Shown here one piece after another: positions 23,881 through 36,383 of a stretch of DNA of 64,000 nt. Positions within the stretch are counted from its first letter, which is position 1; every line of letters starts with the position of its first letter. The notes under the pieces are model-generated. The model had not been told where the DNA came from and searched no databases. It was given only the letters and a program-made list of their open reading frames with translations. This DNA is from Hetaerina americana (taxonomy: Eukaryota; Arthropoda; Insecta; Odonata; Calopterygidae). The position numbers and the translations under genes were made by a program. The DNA is taken from the NCBI GenBank assembly GCA_022747635.1, contig JAKTNV010000003.1:28305051-28369050 (forward strand), in the 5' to 3' direction.

Positions 23881-25435
23881 CGCCTCTAGGCACCCTCAAA
23901 TTTGCCAAAGCTTCGTGACTTTTCGAATACCAAATGTTGCTAGATTTTTGCTAGATGTAAATCACTGGCGGTACAAAGAAATAAACTCCCCCTCCCCACT
24001 TCCGTCACTCTTAAATTTCACATGCCAATTGGCTACAATATTATTAAATGAGCCTCACCTATCAAACCACCCTCATCTTGATAACTGTATTTGGTTAACA
24101 CTTCTTAAAATGTCGCCGTTGGTACAAGATAATACCTTTTCAATCCTTGGGTCAATGTTTAATTCAGTTCAATGAGGCGTATCAAGTGGCCATGACAGTT
24201 TGATAATCAATAGGAAAACTCTGAAAAAGTTTGACCAAAAATCCTCATGCTTGTTTCAGACCTCGTTTTAATATATATCATCCATGACGAGAGAGACAGA
24301 CGGATTAATCCCTTATCGCGCCATTCTAGATAAAAATATAAAGATATAAAACAGTGAGAAATAAATTTTATGGCCATAATATGAAGACCAACAGTGTTTA
24401 TTTGGCAACTTGGCCCTTTTACTGCAAACTGGTGGGGGCACTCGAACTGCACAATTGATAAAATCGGTATTCATACCGAAACACCGCTTTTCAATTAATT
24501 ATGTATCCTCAAAATTATTGTAGCTGAATGGCACAATGGAAAATAGTGGTGGGAAGTAGTTTGACTGCTATTACAATTAAAAGTAAAATTTTAAATACTA
24601 AATTCTATAAGTGGACCGAAATTCAAAAACTCAGAAAATTCCCCTCCCATATGAAGATACGGTATGCCCCGCCACAAGTCAATTTTCCAAGTGTCCATAG
24701 ATACCTTCCTCCCTTCTATTACATTATGCTTTGGCTCACGCATTAGGATACAACCAGATAAATGACATATCATGAAACCGTGGTCGGCGTTCGGTAAATT
24801 AGTCAGTTTTGATTTTATCATCGGTTTATTCGACAAAAAAAGTCTGACACGATTGTTTTCCATTCCATACGATTGTCTCATTCATAGGATATAAGGATTC
24901 AGGAAAAAAACTTTGTTTCGCCAGTTAATTAATGTAATAATGATAAAATATTTTAACAAAATTATTATAACATCCGGTTTAAAAACTATTACTGTGTATT
25001 ATAGGCATTTGACTGAAAATTGACATGCATCTGAGCGCTTTAAATGGTGTACAGCAGAGTTTTTGGAGCAGAAGAGAATAGATGCCCGCTAAATTTAATC
25101 GCCGATTAATGCACGGTTTCTTAAGACCACGTCACTCCCCGTCAACTGGAGTATCTTCTGAATCTGCCTCTACTCCATACGGAAAATTCCTTGTGATGGC
25201 ATTTTGGACATGCCAATCAGAACTTTATTATATTTCAATATGGTTCAACCTTGGGATTTTTCGCAAAACACATTTACAAAATTCGTCATCTATATGTGAT
25301 GATATGCGTCTTTAAATGCAATACATTTGCAGGTTTATCGCTTCTTTTCAATTGTAAAATGATTCCAGCAGCGCTCAATAGTTTCAATCCTTTCTTTAAC
25401 GAGTAGTAAATGTGAATGGGGAAATCGCGTCGTTC
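23881..25435. other. No recognised feature
   Basis: This is AT-rich. The frame 23861-24175 (104 residues) has no recognisable motif. Nothing else stands out. Confidence 0.4.
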
Positions 25436-25439
25436 ATAA

Positions 25440-26830
25440 AAATTGTGGTTGTCGGGCAGGATGGGAGAGCAACAGGCGGATCGGGCCGCGGCAATTATCC
25501 CGCATACACCAACGTTCTCGGCCGGCTGACACTGGAAAAAACAATAAACAAAGAGAGATGGGTCAATCGGGAGAAAGAAAATTCGCGGAGCAAGACCAGG
25601 GTCCCGATCATCTGGGGGTTGGGGGAATGTTACGTGAGGACGAGGCGAGGCAATTGGTCCCGATTCCGAAAGCAAACGGCGAAAGCACGATCGCACACGG
25701 GGAGTGGATTCGGTTCCATCTGGGCGGGAGGGAAGGCGAGCTTGTGGACGGAAGGAGAGGGTGCGTGGGAGTCCGCCCCCCCACCCTCTGCCCTCCCTCC
25801 CACCCCCGGCTCCTCCTCCGCCGCCTCCCAAGGCCACCACACATCTCTCCCACTTCCCCCCCTTGGTCCACCACCCACGACCCAGCATCACGTTGGCGCC
25901 ACTCCTCCTCCATTCATTCCATCCAGGCACGCCGATCCCCTCCCACCACCTCCTCTCGCTCCCACTCACTCTCTCTCTCCCTCTCCCTCACTCTATCACG
26001 TACAAACACACACACACACACACACTCACAAGCCAAGCTCCCACGCACATACATAACGTACACACAGACGCACGCACAGGAGAAACTTCAAACGCCGACT
26101 CTCAATCTTCCTCCTTCCAACTCCCCTCCTTCCGTCCACATATCTCACTCTCACTCCTCTCCCTCTCTTTCCTCATCCTCACTACTCAACCCCACTCTCT
26201 CCCTCCCGTCCTTCCTTCCGTCCTTCCATCCTTTCACGAGAGCGCGCACTCGGCACGTACCACCGCCTCTCTCCTCAACTCCCCCGGCATCCCCCTCCGC
26301 ACGTACGGGTCTCCGCTGGCGCGACCGTGCCCGGTCACTCCGTTTCCTTTCCCTCCAACCCCCGCGCCTTCTCTCTCTCGTTCGCTCACTCTCTTCGTCG
26401 GGGGAGAGAGACGGGTCGTGCTTCGCCTTTTGTTGTCGTGGCGAGATAAAAACCGTCGCAAATAATTGGATCCCTTGCTCCTTCGTGCCCGCCGAGTCAA
26501 GCCCTTTGCGGGGGTAGTTGGGTGGGGGGGGTTTGCGAGGCGGGGGTGGAGGGCGAAGGGGAACGTGTGGGAGGACGGCGAGAGAGGGCTGGGTATGAGG
26601 AGGGGAGAACGTCGTGCAAGACACATGCGAATTCATCCAAGCTTGATATTCGGTATTCGGCGAGCATTCAAGGGGTCGCCGAGGTGGGGGGCAACCCCAG
26701 CATTCGGCGCAGATACCAACACCAAAGATCGTCGAGATGGTGGAGATCAAATATCTTCCAAGTGGACCAGCCTAATTTGTAGCCCACTTCTCCCTCTGTC
26801 TCCCTTTCTTCTGGTGCTCCAGTGAGGGTA
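25440..26830. other. Large GC-rich island, pyrimidine-biased
   Basis: A 1.4-kb block with many CG dinucleotides, long C/T runs on the plus strand (25770-26400), and a (CA)n tract at about 26005-26030. All frames stay open for long stretches on both strands (up to 319 residues, 25558-26517). The predicted proteins are Ser/Pro/His/Arg low complexity in every frame, which points to composition and not coding. This is the strongest promoter or 5'-exon candidate in the window. Direction and transcript structure are unknown. Confidence 0.4.
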
Positions 26831-26992
26831 AAAATAGAAGTGGAAAAATTTCGAGTATATACACATAATCTCTCCTTCCACGTTCACCAAGATCATAAAT
26901 AATCCCGCGAAGGTCGTAAATTTCGCTCTTCATAGGGCGTCGATCGGAAAAAATACAAATGTATAAACAAACACATATACATATGTATATTC

Positions 26993-27008
26993 ACACACAA
27001 ACACACAC

Positions 27009-27093
<85 letters not shown>
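26993..27093. repeat. (CA)n then (TA)n microsatellite
   Basis: An (AC)n tract of about 28 bp runs straight into an uninterrupted (TA)n tract of nearly 70 bp (27026-27093). Confidence 0.95.
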
Positions 27094-27094
<1 letters not shown>

Positions 27095-27099
27095 CGCGT

Positions 27100-28270
27100 C
27101 CGCAAAAGAATATTTTCATTTCCCGCGCCCTGGCACGGAGACGACGAGATGGCTTAAGTAAAGGATTGCTTCTTTCTGAGGAGCATATCAAATGGGATGG
27201 ACGGCCGATTAAGCACTTCACTGCTTGTGTGAAGATTAGCGTGCTGGGGACGCGATAGGGATCGCTCGAAGGCATGAAGGCGACCACCAACGAATTCCAT
27301 CGTCGAGTCTAATACTCGCGTGGTAGGTGGGCGGGCGGGCGGGTGAAAAGGATGAAAGCGATAAAAGGGTCTCTCCGCGAGCGCGGCGTTAAAAAAAGAA
27401 ATTCTTCCGCCGGATGGAAACCTCCGAGGGCTTCCAATTCGAGTGTGATAGTCCGGAAGTTTGGTTTCGCAGCTGCTCCCGCGTCTATTTGGCGCGAATA
27501 AAAAACGTCGATCATACTTGAATATTTGTAGCCAATAGTCTTTATTTTTTGCCCCGACAACGTACCATCCTCACAAGTTTGTCGAAAATGTTCATCTATT
27601 GCCAATCGTCGAATATTAGAAGACAGTTATTACAAGCCGACAATTCTGAGAGGTTAATTCCAGAGGAAATGTGAAAGAAGACATCCATTCACAAATCCTC
27701 CATCCCAAATGTTTTGAATACAGTTCTCCACTCTTCGTTAGTAACACCATCAGTTCTCTACCGCCCTGATAGTTCGCCTTTTTTACATCCATCCTTAGTA
27801 TGGTTGGATGAGCGTTGGTCTTCCTCGTGGGGCTTTCGGTAGGGTAAAGTTTATAAAAAAGACCACTGTATCTTTAGGTGAGCTCAATATATCTGGTAAA
27901 TCTATTTTCATCTGAAATTTATATTTCTCTGTATGCACCACTGTTTCTTATTTTTTCCGTCTCTTGCATTACCCCAGCAATGGGTTTTAAAGACATACAT
28001 TATATTATAGCAACTTTCCCAGTAGCCCTCCATCAGCAGAATACCGCACACCTCATGGATCTTTTTGGGTCTTTCCATCAGGAAAGTCCTCTTAGCTTGA
28101 GCTATTCTTGGCCTTATAACTGTTGAACTTAAATCATCTCCTAACATGCCACTTCCGAGTTGAATGGAGGAAACCTCTTACTCTAAATTCAGTCCTAGCC
28201 ACCAAAACGTTTCTTTAAGCCTCCCTATTGCAAAAATGTAGTATAATACCAGATAATTTTCTAATTTGAC
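27100..28270. other. No assignable gene
   Basis: 27100-27500 is moderately GC-rich with a gggcgggcgggcgg run near 27331. The rest is ordinary. No transposon or coding motif is visible. Confidence 0.35.
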
Positions 28271-28279
28271 ATAACTCGA

Positions 28280-28455
28280 GAGATTTATGCGGCAGTCTTG
28301 TGGATAAAGCATTTTGGCTACTCACCGAAGCACCCATCTTCAAGACAAGGTACCCTAGGTACACCCAAGTTGTGTGATTTTTCGGATTCATTTCCTGGTG
28401 ACTGCCGTCGGAACAAGGGAGAACTGATTCGCCCACCCTGATGTATGAATTTCGC
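28280..28455 (+). repeat. SINE family B copy, plus strand
   Basis: A tRNA-like start cggcagtcttgtggataaag is followed by gtgtgatttttcggat, cctggtgactgccgtc, and a block ending caccctgatgtatgaattt. These are the family B body blocks in plus orientation. The copy is diverged. Confidence 0.5.
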
Positions 28456-28984
28456 GCAACACTGTAGAGTTCGCAAGAGGTGAGCTATACCTTCACCCAT
28501 CAGTGTTACGTGAAACAAAGGGGTTATAGTTCAATGATGTCACTGCAACAACGGGGCTTTTATAACGATTTGATTTGACCCCGCATGAGAGAACTTTTAC
28601 GAGAACGATGTGAGGTGAAAGGAAAAGCAACTATTCCTTCTTTACGAGTGACCGCCGCGCCCTTTAGAACCAACGCCTGACTAAGCGCTTCACCTCTCCG
28701 GTCAAACAGCCTCGCCAGGGTGGCAGGATAACTCACGTTTCCTGATTGCTCGCACATACGCACCGGTCAGGTCTGCCAACCACGCCTTCGGCACAAACAT
28801 TTGAACGCGAGCGTTAACCTAGGCCACACGACTACGGAGGAACATCGATAAAGTACGCATTATTACGCGAAAAATGTACGCGTGCGTTTAGGACATTTTA
28901 CTTAATGATCATTTAAGGCAATGTTGATTGAATTTTTGCTGTCATGGTTGAGCATTACTTATCCACACACATACACATATTCAT

Positions 28985-29225
28985 AAAAACCACAGTAAAA
29001 ACCCGATGGCTGGTTTCATATGTGGACATAGGACTCATCTCGTGCTAATCCCAACGGCGTGTGAAATCACGGTGGCAGAGCCGGAACCCTGCCGGTATGA
29101 TTTCCTGGGAAGATCCGATACCCAAAAATCACACAGCTTTGGTGAAACTGAGGATATGCATAGGCGTCCGCATAAATTGAAACCGGGTCAGTAGTCTAAC
29201 GCTCTACTCACAGGACTACAATGTC
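28985..29225 (-). repeat. SINE family B copy with tRNA-like head
   Basis: On the minus strand the head at about 29165-29215 reads gtagtcctgtgagtagagcg (A-box type) and then cccggtttcaattt (degenerate B box). The body continues with gtgatttttgggtatcgga, cttcccaggaaatc, tgatttcacacgccgttggg, and an end near ttttactgtggttttta. The same body blocks occur at 165-398, which defines the family. The region 28456-28984 shows nothing else. Confidence 0.6.
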
Positions 29226-29364
29226 CGCGGAGGGTGGAATCGAGCCGTGGACAATATGTTCCCATCCCTTTTCCTTATCTCTATTTCCATGTGAATGAAT
29301 ATGTTCACCATATGGCGGGTTATCGTGTTTGAATATATGTGTGTGTGTTTGCGTATACGCATTG

Positions 29365-29580
<216 letters not shown>

Positions 29581-29690
29581 TAATACATATACGAGGGTCA
29601 TCCGGAAAGTAGTACCCGTTCGTGAAATAAAGACACAAAAGTAAATATTAACAAACATAAAAAATTTTATTTGAAAGAGGATACTTTAAA

Positions 29691-29790
29691 CTACTTCTCA
29701 ACATAATCTCCAAGCAAATTAAGGCATTTGTCATAACGTGTGACAAGTTTCTGTATTCCTGCTGCATAGTCCTTCGCCGCCAGCTCATTG
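29691..29790 (-). pseudogene. Mariner transposase, C-terminal remnant (copy 2)
   Basis: Out of frame with the N-terminal piece, this encodes AGIQKLVTRYDKCLNLLGDY followed by VEK and stop, as in copy 1. The same deletion junction is present in both elements. Confidence 0.85.
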
Positions 29791-30192
29791 AGATACGCGA
29801 GGGACCCATCTTGCACAAATTTTTGCATAATGCAGATGGTGTTTAACATTTTCATGAACAATTGTCCGAGAAACATTGGGAAAATGCTCACAGATGTCAT
29901 CAATTGTGACGCGCCGATCGTTCCTCACGAATTCGTCAACTGAGCTCACCAGTTGGTCTGTAATGACAGACGGTCTCCCCGAACGCTCATCGTCGTGTGT
30001 GTTCCCCCTCCCCATGTTGAAGTTGCGACACCACCGCCGAACAGACGACTCGTCCATTACATTGTCTCCATACACCTCCTTTAATTGGCGATGAATATCA
30101 CATGGGCGAACGTTTCTTGCATTGAGGAATTTAATCACTGCCCTCACTTCACAACTGGCGGCGTTCTCAATTTTTTTAAACATTGTAAACAA
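29785..30192 (-). pseudogene. Mariner transposase, N-terminal remnant (copy 2)
   Basis: The predicted 135-residue protein is identical to that at 20076-20483: helix-turn-helix region, GRPS linker and second HTH, ending before the catalytic domain. The identity of this frame in both copies suggests a very recent common source. That need not imply selection on the protein. Confidence 0.88.
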
Positions 30193-30346
30193 TCACAGAA
30201 ACAACACAGGCAATGCTAGCGTCACGCAACTTGGCTCAGAGAAGGCAGACAAGCCACTGAAGCTATCTGACCTCGTCCAGCGGCTACTCGCGTCGTCAGC
30301 ACTTCATGCGGCACGAACGGGTACTACTTTCCGGATGACCCTCGTA

Positions 30347-31111
30347 TATATACTCACACACGAGGCATATCCATAGAGTAAAGGCCGTTTGCTTATATTT
30401 AAATATTGGCGCTTCAGAACATAGTTTTACTCCTGCAGCGCCATCTACTGATTCATTGAGAACCTATAGCAGTCAGACAGCTTTAGGCAAATCAACTTTA
30501 CTGCTTGTGAGCTAACCCATTTTTTGGATTGCCTGTCCAGTGTCTAAGAATGTCGCGGGTTTTCCTGAGAATAGCTAGAACTCAAGTCTTCCATTGCTTG
30601 CCTTATTTTCAATAGAGCTATTGTATACATTAATGATTGACGATAGAATGGCATTTGAAAAGCCCACGAGGGGAAAATATACACCCATCAAGCTATGTAT
30701 CTGGTTAAAGTTTCATGTATCTCCGCCATTGATGATAGTAAAAGTTCTGACATTTTTTTCATCACAAGTTTACAATCACTACTAGTTTTCCTGAATGGGC
30801 ATGCTTAAATCAATGGAACGTGTATCTGTCTGGGACATGAATAAATTTCCTTGTCGGATTCTCAGTAAATTCTCTGCTGCAGTTTAATACCGGATGCCAA
30901 TTTCAAAATCTTGCCTGTCGGGCTAAGATATCATCAATTGTCATCAACATTTTACTAGTCATGATGTCTACAAATTAAGTTTTCCTTTGATAGCATCTAT
31001 TATTCTCAAAATATCATGTTGATGACCTTCAAGACCATTGCAATGAAACTTATCTAAAGGTAAAGATTAGGGTTGACATTATTTTCTTTTAAAACGTGGA
31101 TCCTGGCCAAC
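30347..31111. other. No recognised feature
   Basis: Ordinary AT-rich DNA without a transposon end, a tRNA-like box or a plausible coding frame. Confidence 0.4.
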
Positions 31112-31123
31112 ATAATGGCTGGG

Positions 31124-31335
31124 ATGAATAACTGATCGTAGCACTTTTCCACTTGATTAATTTTTTTATATTTTAGGATCGGATTTCGATGCATTACATT
31201 GAAATCAGTTCGATGATGATGATGTAATATATCGAAAACTGGTCGTAAAATTAAAAAATGTAATCAAGTGGAAAAGTGCTACGATCAGTTATTCATTATG
31301 TTCGACTTCCACCACATCACGCCTGAAGCTACTCA
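31124..31335. mobile_element. Palindromic retroposon-like element with hammerhead-like arms
   Basis: A 12-bp direct repeat ataatggctggg flanks the element (31112-31123 and 31336-31347). Most of it is an inverted repeat: gaataactgatcgtagcac near 31126 is mirrored by gtgctacgatcagttattc near 31276. Each arm carries a short hairpin segment (atgtaatgcat or atgtaatatat), then CGAAA, then a sequence ending in GATC or GGTC. The left arm reads on the minus strand and the right arm on the plus strand (GAAA at 31234-31237). This layout resembles a type I hammerhead core. Target duplications of this length fit retroposition. Confidence 0.65.
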
Positions 31336-31347
31336 ATAATGGCTGGG

Positions 31348-33285
31348 GGTATTATAAACCCTGTCACTCGCGCATTCTTACAGCTTAATTTCTTCCAAGT
31401 TCATGCTAGATACCTACTCTGTCAATAGCCCATCGCTTCAAAAGGGGAAATGCTCAAGAAATATTCTGTATTTCATTACATAAAACTATAGACATCCGAT
31501 TTCTCTCCGTGCTATACCAAATGCCAAGTGCACCGGCACCAAACAAGGACCCCACTAGCGGAAGAATATTTTCCCAGATTCAATTATATACCAAATTATC
31601 CGAGTATCTTTGAGAATACGACGAACGCGGTGAGGGTTCATTTGACTTCCCATGCTAAGGAAACTATTCCCAAGTTCGAAAGTCAAATCACCTCTTGCCA
31701 GATCCCACCTAGATTTTTTAAATCGGGTATTGAAATTGCCAAATCCGCAGCAATCACCCATCAAAAAATTGAAAAAATTTTTTTACTATTCGCAATTTGA
31801 TTACATTTAAAACCACGCTACACGTTTTAAGCCATGTTCGACCTCTTGAAAATGACGTAAGGCATTGAAATGCGGTGTGGTTTGAATAAAATCCAATTGA
31901 GGGAAGTAGAATCGTTTTTCAAATGAAAAATGAAAATGTTTCATGAAATAACGCCTGAAACTGTTAATTATAAATCCTCTCTCTTGAACTTTCATTTTAT
32001 TAACGTGTCGAGGTCAGGTTCTCCTCCACCCTTCATCCTCTCCTTGAAATCATAATCGACGTCGTTATCCCTTTATTAATTTGCGATGTATTTCTGGCAA
32101 ATCAAATGGAAATTCTCAGCACACTCATCCACAGCAAAAAAAAACCAGGCAATGCTGAAGTGTGGTAAGCCATGGATGCACGACTCGGACCATTCTCGTC
32201 GCCATGAGAGACATTTCCCCGCGACAGACGCGCGAGGAACAAAGGCTTTCGATCGCGCGCAGCAGTGCGCGTCGCCCGCTAGAAAAACCAACAGAGGCGG
32301 ATTCCTCTCCCTTTTTCGGTTAATGACGACGGAACGTGAGGCGTCTTCGGTCGCTTGATACATCCTCTTCTATGTGGTCACGTTCATCGGCCTCAGACGC
32401 TCGACCAGCCGAAGGAATGAATGATCCAGGCATTCCAGCTACGCTCGATTTAACGAAACGAAAGGGGAGAAAAAAATAACAACCACCCCGGAATCACTCG
32501 AGTTTTATAGTTCCCAGCGGATGAGCTCGGGGGATCATCTTTGCTATGAGTAAAGTAACTCTTTGTCCGCTATCTTAGTATTTTGTATTTAATTACATAA
32601 ACAGTGTATGGGAGGGGACAGTTGATATTGTTTCAATTGAAAATAAGTAAATCTGCATCGGTGGACTATTTCATTCGATATTAATCGCACATATTCGAGA
32701 ATGTATTAGACATGTTCCTCCTGGAATAAACTTTCAATGATAATAAAAATAAGAATAAAATATTTAAATATCTCTGACACTGCCAGTTCCATAGTCTTCA
32801 CGATATTGAAACTAGGATTCTTCATTATTCACTTAATGTAGCCCTATGCAAACTTGATAGTGCTCAGAATTTACTCACACAGTCGTCTAGTTAATAAGTT
32901 TCCAAATTCGTTAATCCAATGGAATTTCTGGCACAAATCATGCGCTATACGACGCAACTAACACAGTATGCATATGTGATGACCGAAGGAATTGATTCCA
33001 TTTCGTGTTGTCTTCATAAAATGTTTAATTTCTATGTTTTTCAAAAGTCACTTCATTTATATATTTTTTATTCACATAAAAAAAATAATCTTCAACTCAC
33101 GCAGAACTGAGATAATATTTAAGTTTAATCTTCTTTGACACATTTTCAATCCTGTCCTGATTTTATCTATCATTTTGAAAAAAAAACATTTTTAGTTTAC
33201 AGGAGGTCAATTGTCATTGAATAAATTTTTCAAATCGAATTCATTCACAATCAAGGTATTCACACGCGATCCTTCATAAAAACAT
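31348..33285. other. No recognised feature
   Basis: Mostly AT-rich with a more balanced stretch at 32150-32350. Open frames at 32076-32363 on both strands lack motifs. Confidence 0.4.
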
Positions 33286-33289
33286 TAAT

Positions 33290-34090
33290 CTCTTCGCGTG
33301 ATAGTGTCCTCCGCCTCACTTTACGCATTGATCATCGTCTTAATCGAAAGACTACAGCGACCGCAAGAACAACGACAAGGGGAATTTAATCCACGACTTC
33401 ATCCAATCGCATCACGATCACACCTCGATGGGAGTCATGTTACCTTTGACTGTTCACGATTCCACGTCAGTCGATCGGGTTTCATTTCATGGATTGATGC
33501 ACGAACGCTATGTCCCGTGCGCACTCAGCGGCAAATATTCTGGTCCAGGAGCGAACTAAATCAAAAGAGACACACGCACTTCTACCCGGAGAAGGGCATA
33601 CATTAATTTTAAATATTCGTGCCGATCGATCGCTTATGTCCCAGGATAGCGCGAATCAGATGGTTTCGGTTAAGGCAATGTTTGCAAAAACTCTCCCGTT
33701 CTCCTCGCATTCACCCCGATCGCTTCGCTTCTCCGATCTCTACCCCCCTCTCTCTCTCACCAGCCTTAACCCCTTCGAAATCCCTCGGGAAATCACGGAC
33801 GTGAAGTAAGTGAAATGAGTGAGAGGGTCTTCTATCTGAGGTCATGGCATCATCATCGCTCAACGGCAGAAGCGCATGGCTTTGACGCGCACGGAACTCA
33901 ATCGGATTCGTCATGTCGCACGCATATATAAATGTGAGCGAAAAAAATCTCTCGGGAGTCCGCGAGGAGCCGCGCTCAATTTTGACGAATTGGCGAAACA
34001 CATGGGCCCAGTTGTCTTTTAATGGAAAATACTCGCGTGAGTGCGGTGGAGGAACGCGCTCAAGGATAGAAAAAAATGTGCCCGCTTCGA
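33290..34090. other. Moderately GC-rich island
   Basis: CG-containing sequence (for example gatcgatcgcttatg near 33624 and ccgcgaggagccgcgctc near 33960) between AT-rich flanks. No exon can be defined. Confidence 0.3.
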
Positions 34091-35720
34091 AGTTTCACTT
34101 GTGACTAAGAGGGAACAAAAGTATGATTGTGGCTTGAAGCAATGTTGGCCTCGTGAATAAATTGTAGATCGAATTAATAAATATCCTTTTTAATAATATG
34201 GGGTTTATATTGAATACTATATCTTTATAACCTCCCCTTCCCCCATACCCAATCACTTCCACGGACATGTTTTCCACTATGGTATTCCAAAGTTCTGCGG
34301 AAGATGTCGCGATAGTAACTTTTAGCGGATTCATCCCCTAATATAAATTGAAATGCAGAATTTACAAAGAGTAAAAACCAGTCGCCCGGGACGCGATCCC
34401 GGGTCCCAGTCAAGTCGAATGATTTTTACACTTTGAAAAGTCTGCACTATGGTAATCGTTTACCTTTATTGCATGCTTTCAATTGTTTACTTAACGTCTA
34501 GGTTTCACCTTGCCGTCATTTATTAAAACTTCATAACCCACGAAAACATTCATATAAGTCTAGTTCTCTTACAGAGTAAACACTAGTGGGGTTAAGTAGC
34601 GAAACTATTATATCGAAACTTTTTATTTACAATTTTGTATTTTACCCAATTTTTTCTCCGTAATTGTTCAATTTGCTTGGTTAAAAAATTAATAATTAAA
34701 CTGTGACCATGTATGTGTTATGTTATGTACCTTCAAACAAATGTGGAAGCTACAAAGTTATTCATTTAACGATGAGTATCCATAATTTCCAAAAAGTTAC
34801 CCCTAATTCTATATAGTTTACTCGTAACCAAAATGGTCCTACATTTAGTATTTAAAGTACTGTACACTCAAATAGACCTGTTGCAATGATTTTCATAGGC
34901 CTAAAATAATTAGCATTTGGTTCTCTTATACTTTGTTCGTCATTATCCGTTATGTCATTCCATCGCTAAAGTATGATTGAAACATCAACCGTTACAATCA
35001 AGAGAGAATATTGAGTTTTTATCCTCTCGTTTAAAGGTTAAGTCACCTCATAAGTTACTCAAAACTTGAAACTCCGCGGGGGTACCACATAAGTTATTAT
35101 GGTATTAAAATATCTGATCCATTTCGCTCATTTCAATAATCTTCTCGAACACTTTCTGCCATTCATCCCGTCATATAAAGTAGTAAAATTCACGCAGGAG
35201 GCACCGAAATTTGACGTTCATAAAAAAGGGCGACTCTCGCTTCCGAGGAACGCATTTTCACCAGGATTAATCACGAAATAAAAGATAGCGATACTAAGGT
35301 TTCTTTACACTCGGGGGCGCCACTTCTGACCAACGCGTGCGTGGGTGCGCCGCGGGGGGGGGGGGGAGGCTGGAAAGCTACTGGAGGATCTGAGATAACG
35401 TGGGCGCATGGGAACTATCACACTCGAGAGAATACTCTCACATGCAGCTGCTCTTCCTCTTGGTTGCAAATTTTAACCATCAAAAATTTGCGGAGTGTGC
35501 TCACCAAACCGACTGTCGTCGGAAAAACGATTTTTTCCGATAAAATACGTTTATGTGGGTATTTTAAGCCTGATTCCAGATTCAGTTCTTGTCTTAAATG
35601 TCCTGACTATTCTTATCTCACGGGGTAACTCTAAAACAGTGAGCATGACGTTACCGAACGCAAGCTACTCGTATTTATTTTGGCAATTAAATGAGGTTCA
35701 ATGGTGGGAAGTCTTATGGA
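34091..35720. other. AT-rich DNA with small anomalies
   Basis: A possible SINE B-box fragment (gacgcgatcccgggtcccag) lies near 34390-34410. A G run of about 12 lies near 35356. The remainder has no recognised content. Confidence 0.35.
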
Positions 35721-35730
35721 TGTTTCCATA

Positions 35731-35847
35731 CTAAAAAGAAAGACTGTTACTTTTCCACAGATTTTATTATATGGTACATATATTATATAAATAATATAAC
35801 ATATTATGTAATAAAATCTGCGGAAAAGTACAAGTCTTTCTTTTTAG
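35731..35847. mobile_element. Short TA-flanked hairpin MITE
   Basis: Inverted arms of 39 bp (35731-35769 and 35809-35847, starting ctaaaaagaaagact) have three mismatches. They surround a 39-nt, almost pure A/T loop and are flanked by TA on both sides (35729-35730 and 35848-35849). TA duplications and size fit a Tc1/mariner-type MITE. No coding capacity exists. Confidence 0.85.
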
Positions 35848-36066
35848 TATCGATATTAAATACTTCCACGAAGTGAAGCCTGAAACAATAGAATATATTA
35901 TGGATGTTTGTCATCCTTTATCTCACATGAAATATTCTCGTAACTTATATTAAGTATGGAGTATAGTTTATATTGAGATAAATTTATTTGTCAATAAGAT
36001 TTATTTTAATTGCCGAGAATAATATGGAGACTTTGAAAATGAGCATTGTTAGAGAGTTATCCTAGA

Positions 36067-36375
36067 CTAGCGTTTTCCAACCGCTTGTACGCGTACCATC
36101 AGTGATACATGTGTTGCTCGGTGACGAACGACGAGATTAGTTTCAAAAATGCTACATCGATGTCATCCCATCAAAACATATATTGAGTTTTGTCAATTTT
36201 TATTTTGTAAGTTATATGACATGATAAATATAACTATAACATAATTGGACATGATAAAATTAATTTTCACCATATGTTTCAGCAGTTTTTTTTCCGTCCC
36301 AAGACATCTTTGGTAATATAAGATATGGGTGGAACACGGCAAGTGGTACTTCATAAAAAACTGTTGGGAAAAATT
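36067..36375. mobile_element. Decayed hAT-type MITE
   Basis: The left end ctagcgttttccaaccgctt and the right end aactgttgggaaaaatt are imperfect inverted repeats. They resemble the common hAT terminus CAGTGTTTCCCAACC. Candidate 8-bp duplications atcctaga (36059-36066) and atccttgg (36376-36383) agree at five to six positions. The interior is non-coding. Confidence 0.5.
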
Positions 36376-36383
36376 ATCCTTGG

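Larger units (their letters stand above)
29592..30344 (-). mobile_element. Mariner deletion derivative, copy 2 (753 bp)
   Basis: The 33-bp inverted repeats (29592-29624 and 30312-30344) match perfectly and are flanked by TA (29590-29591 and 30345-30346). Length, inner deletion and predicted frames are the same as in the element at 19883-20635. The only difference I found is position 30315 (G), against T at 20606. Here the right repeat agrees with the left one, so this copy has the intact end. It lies next to a (TA)n tract, which offers many TA targets. Confidence 0.93.

Noticed and set aside
25558..26517. 319-residue open frame (plus strand), with overlapping 253-, 227-, 214- and 199-residue frames
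   Set aside because: All phases and both strands are open because of the C/T- and CG-rich composition. The products are Ser/Pro/His/Arg low complexity without a domain.
26893..27290. Frames made of Tyr-Ile repeats
   Set aside because: Translation of the (TA)n/(CA)n microsatellite.
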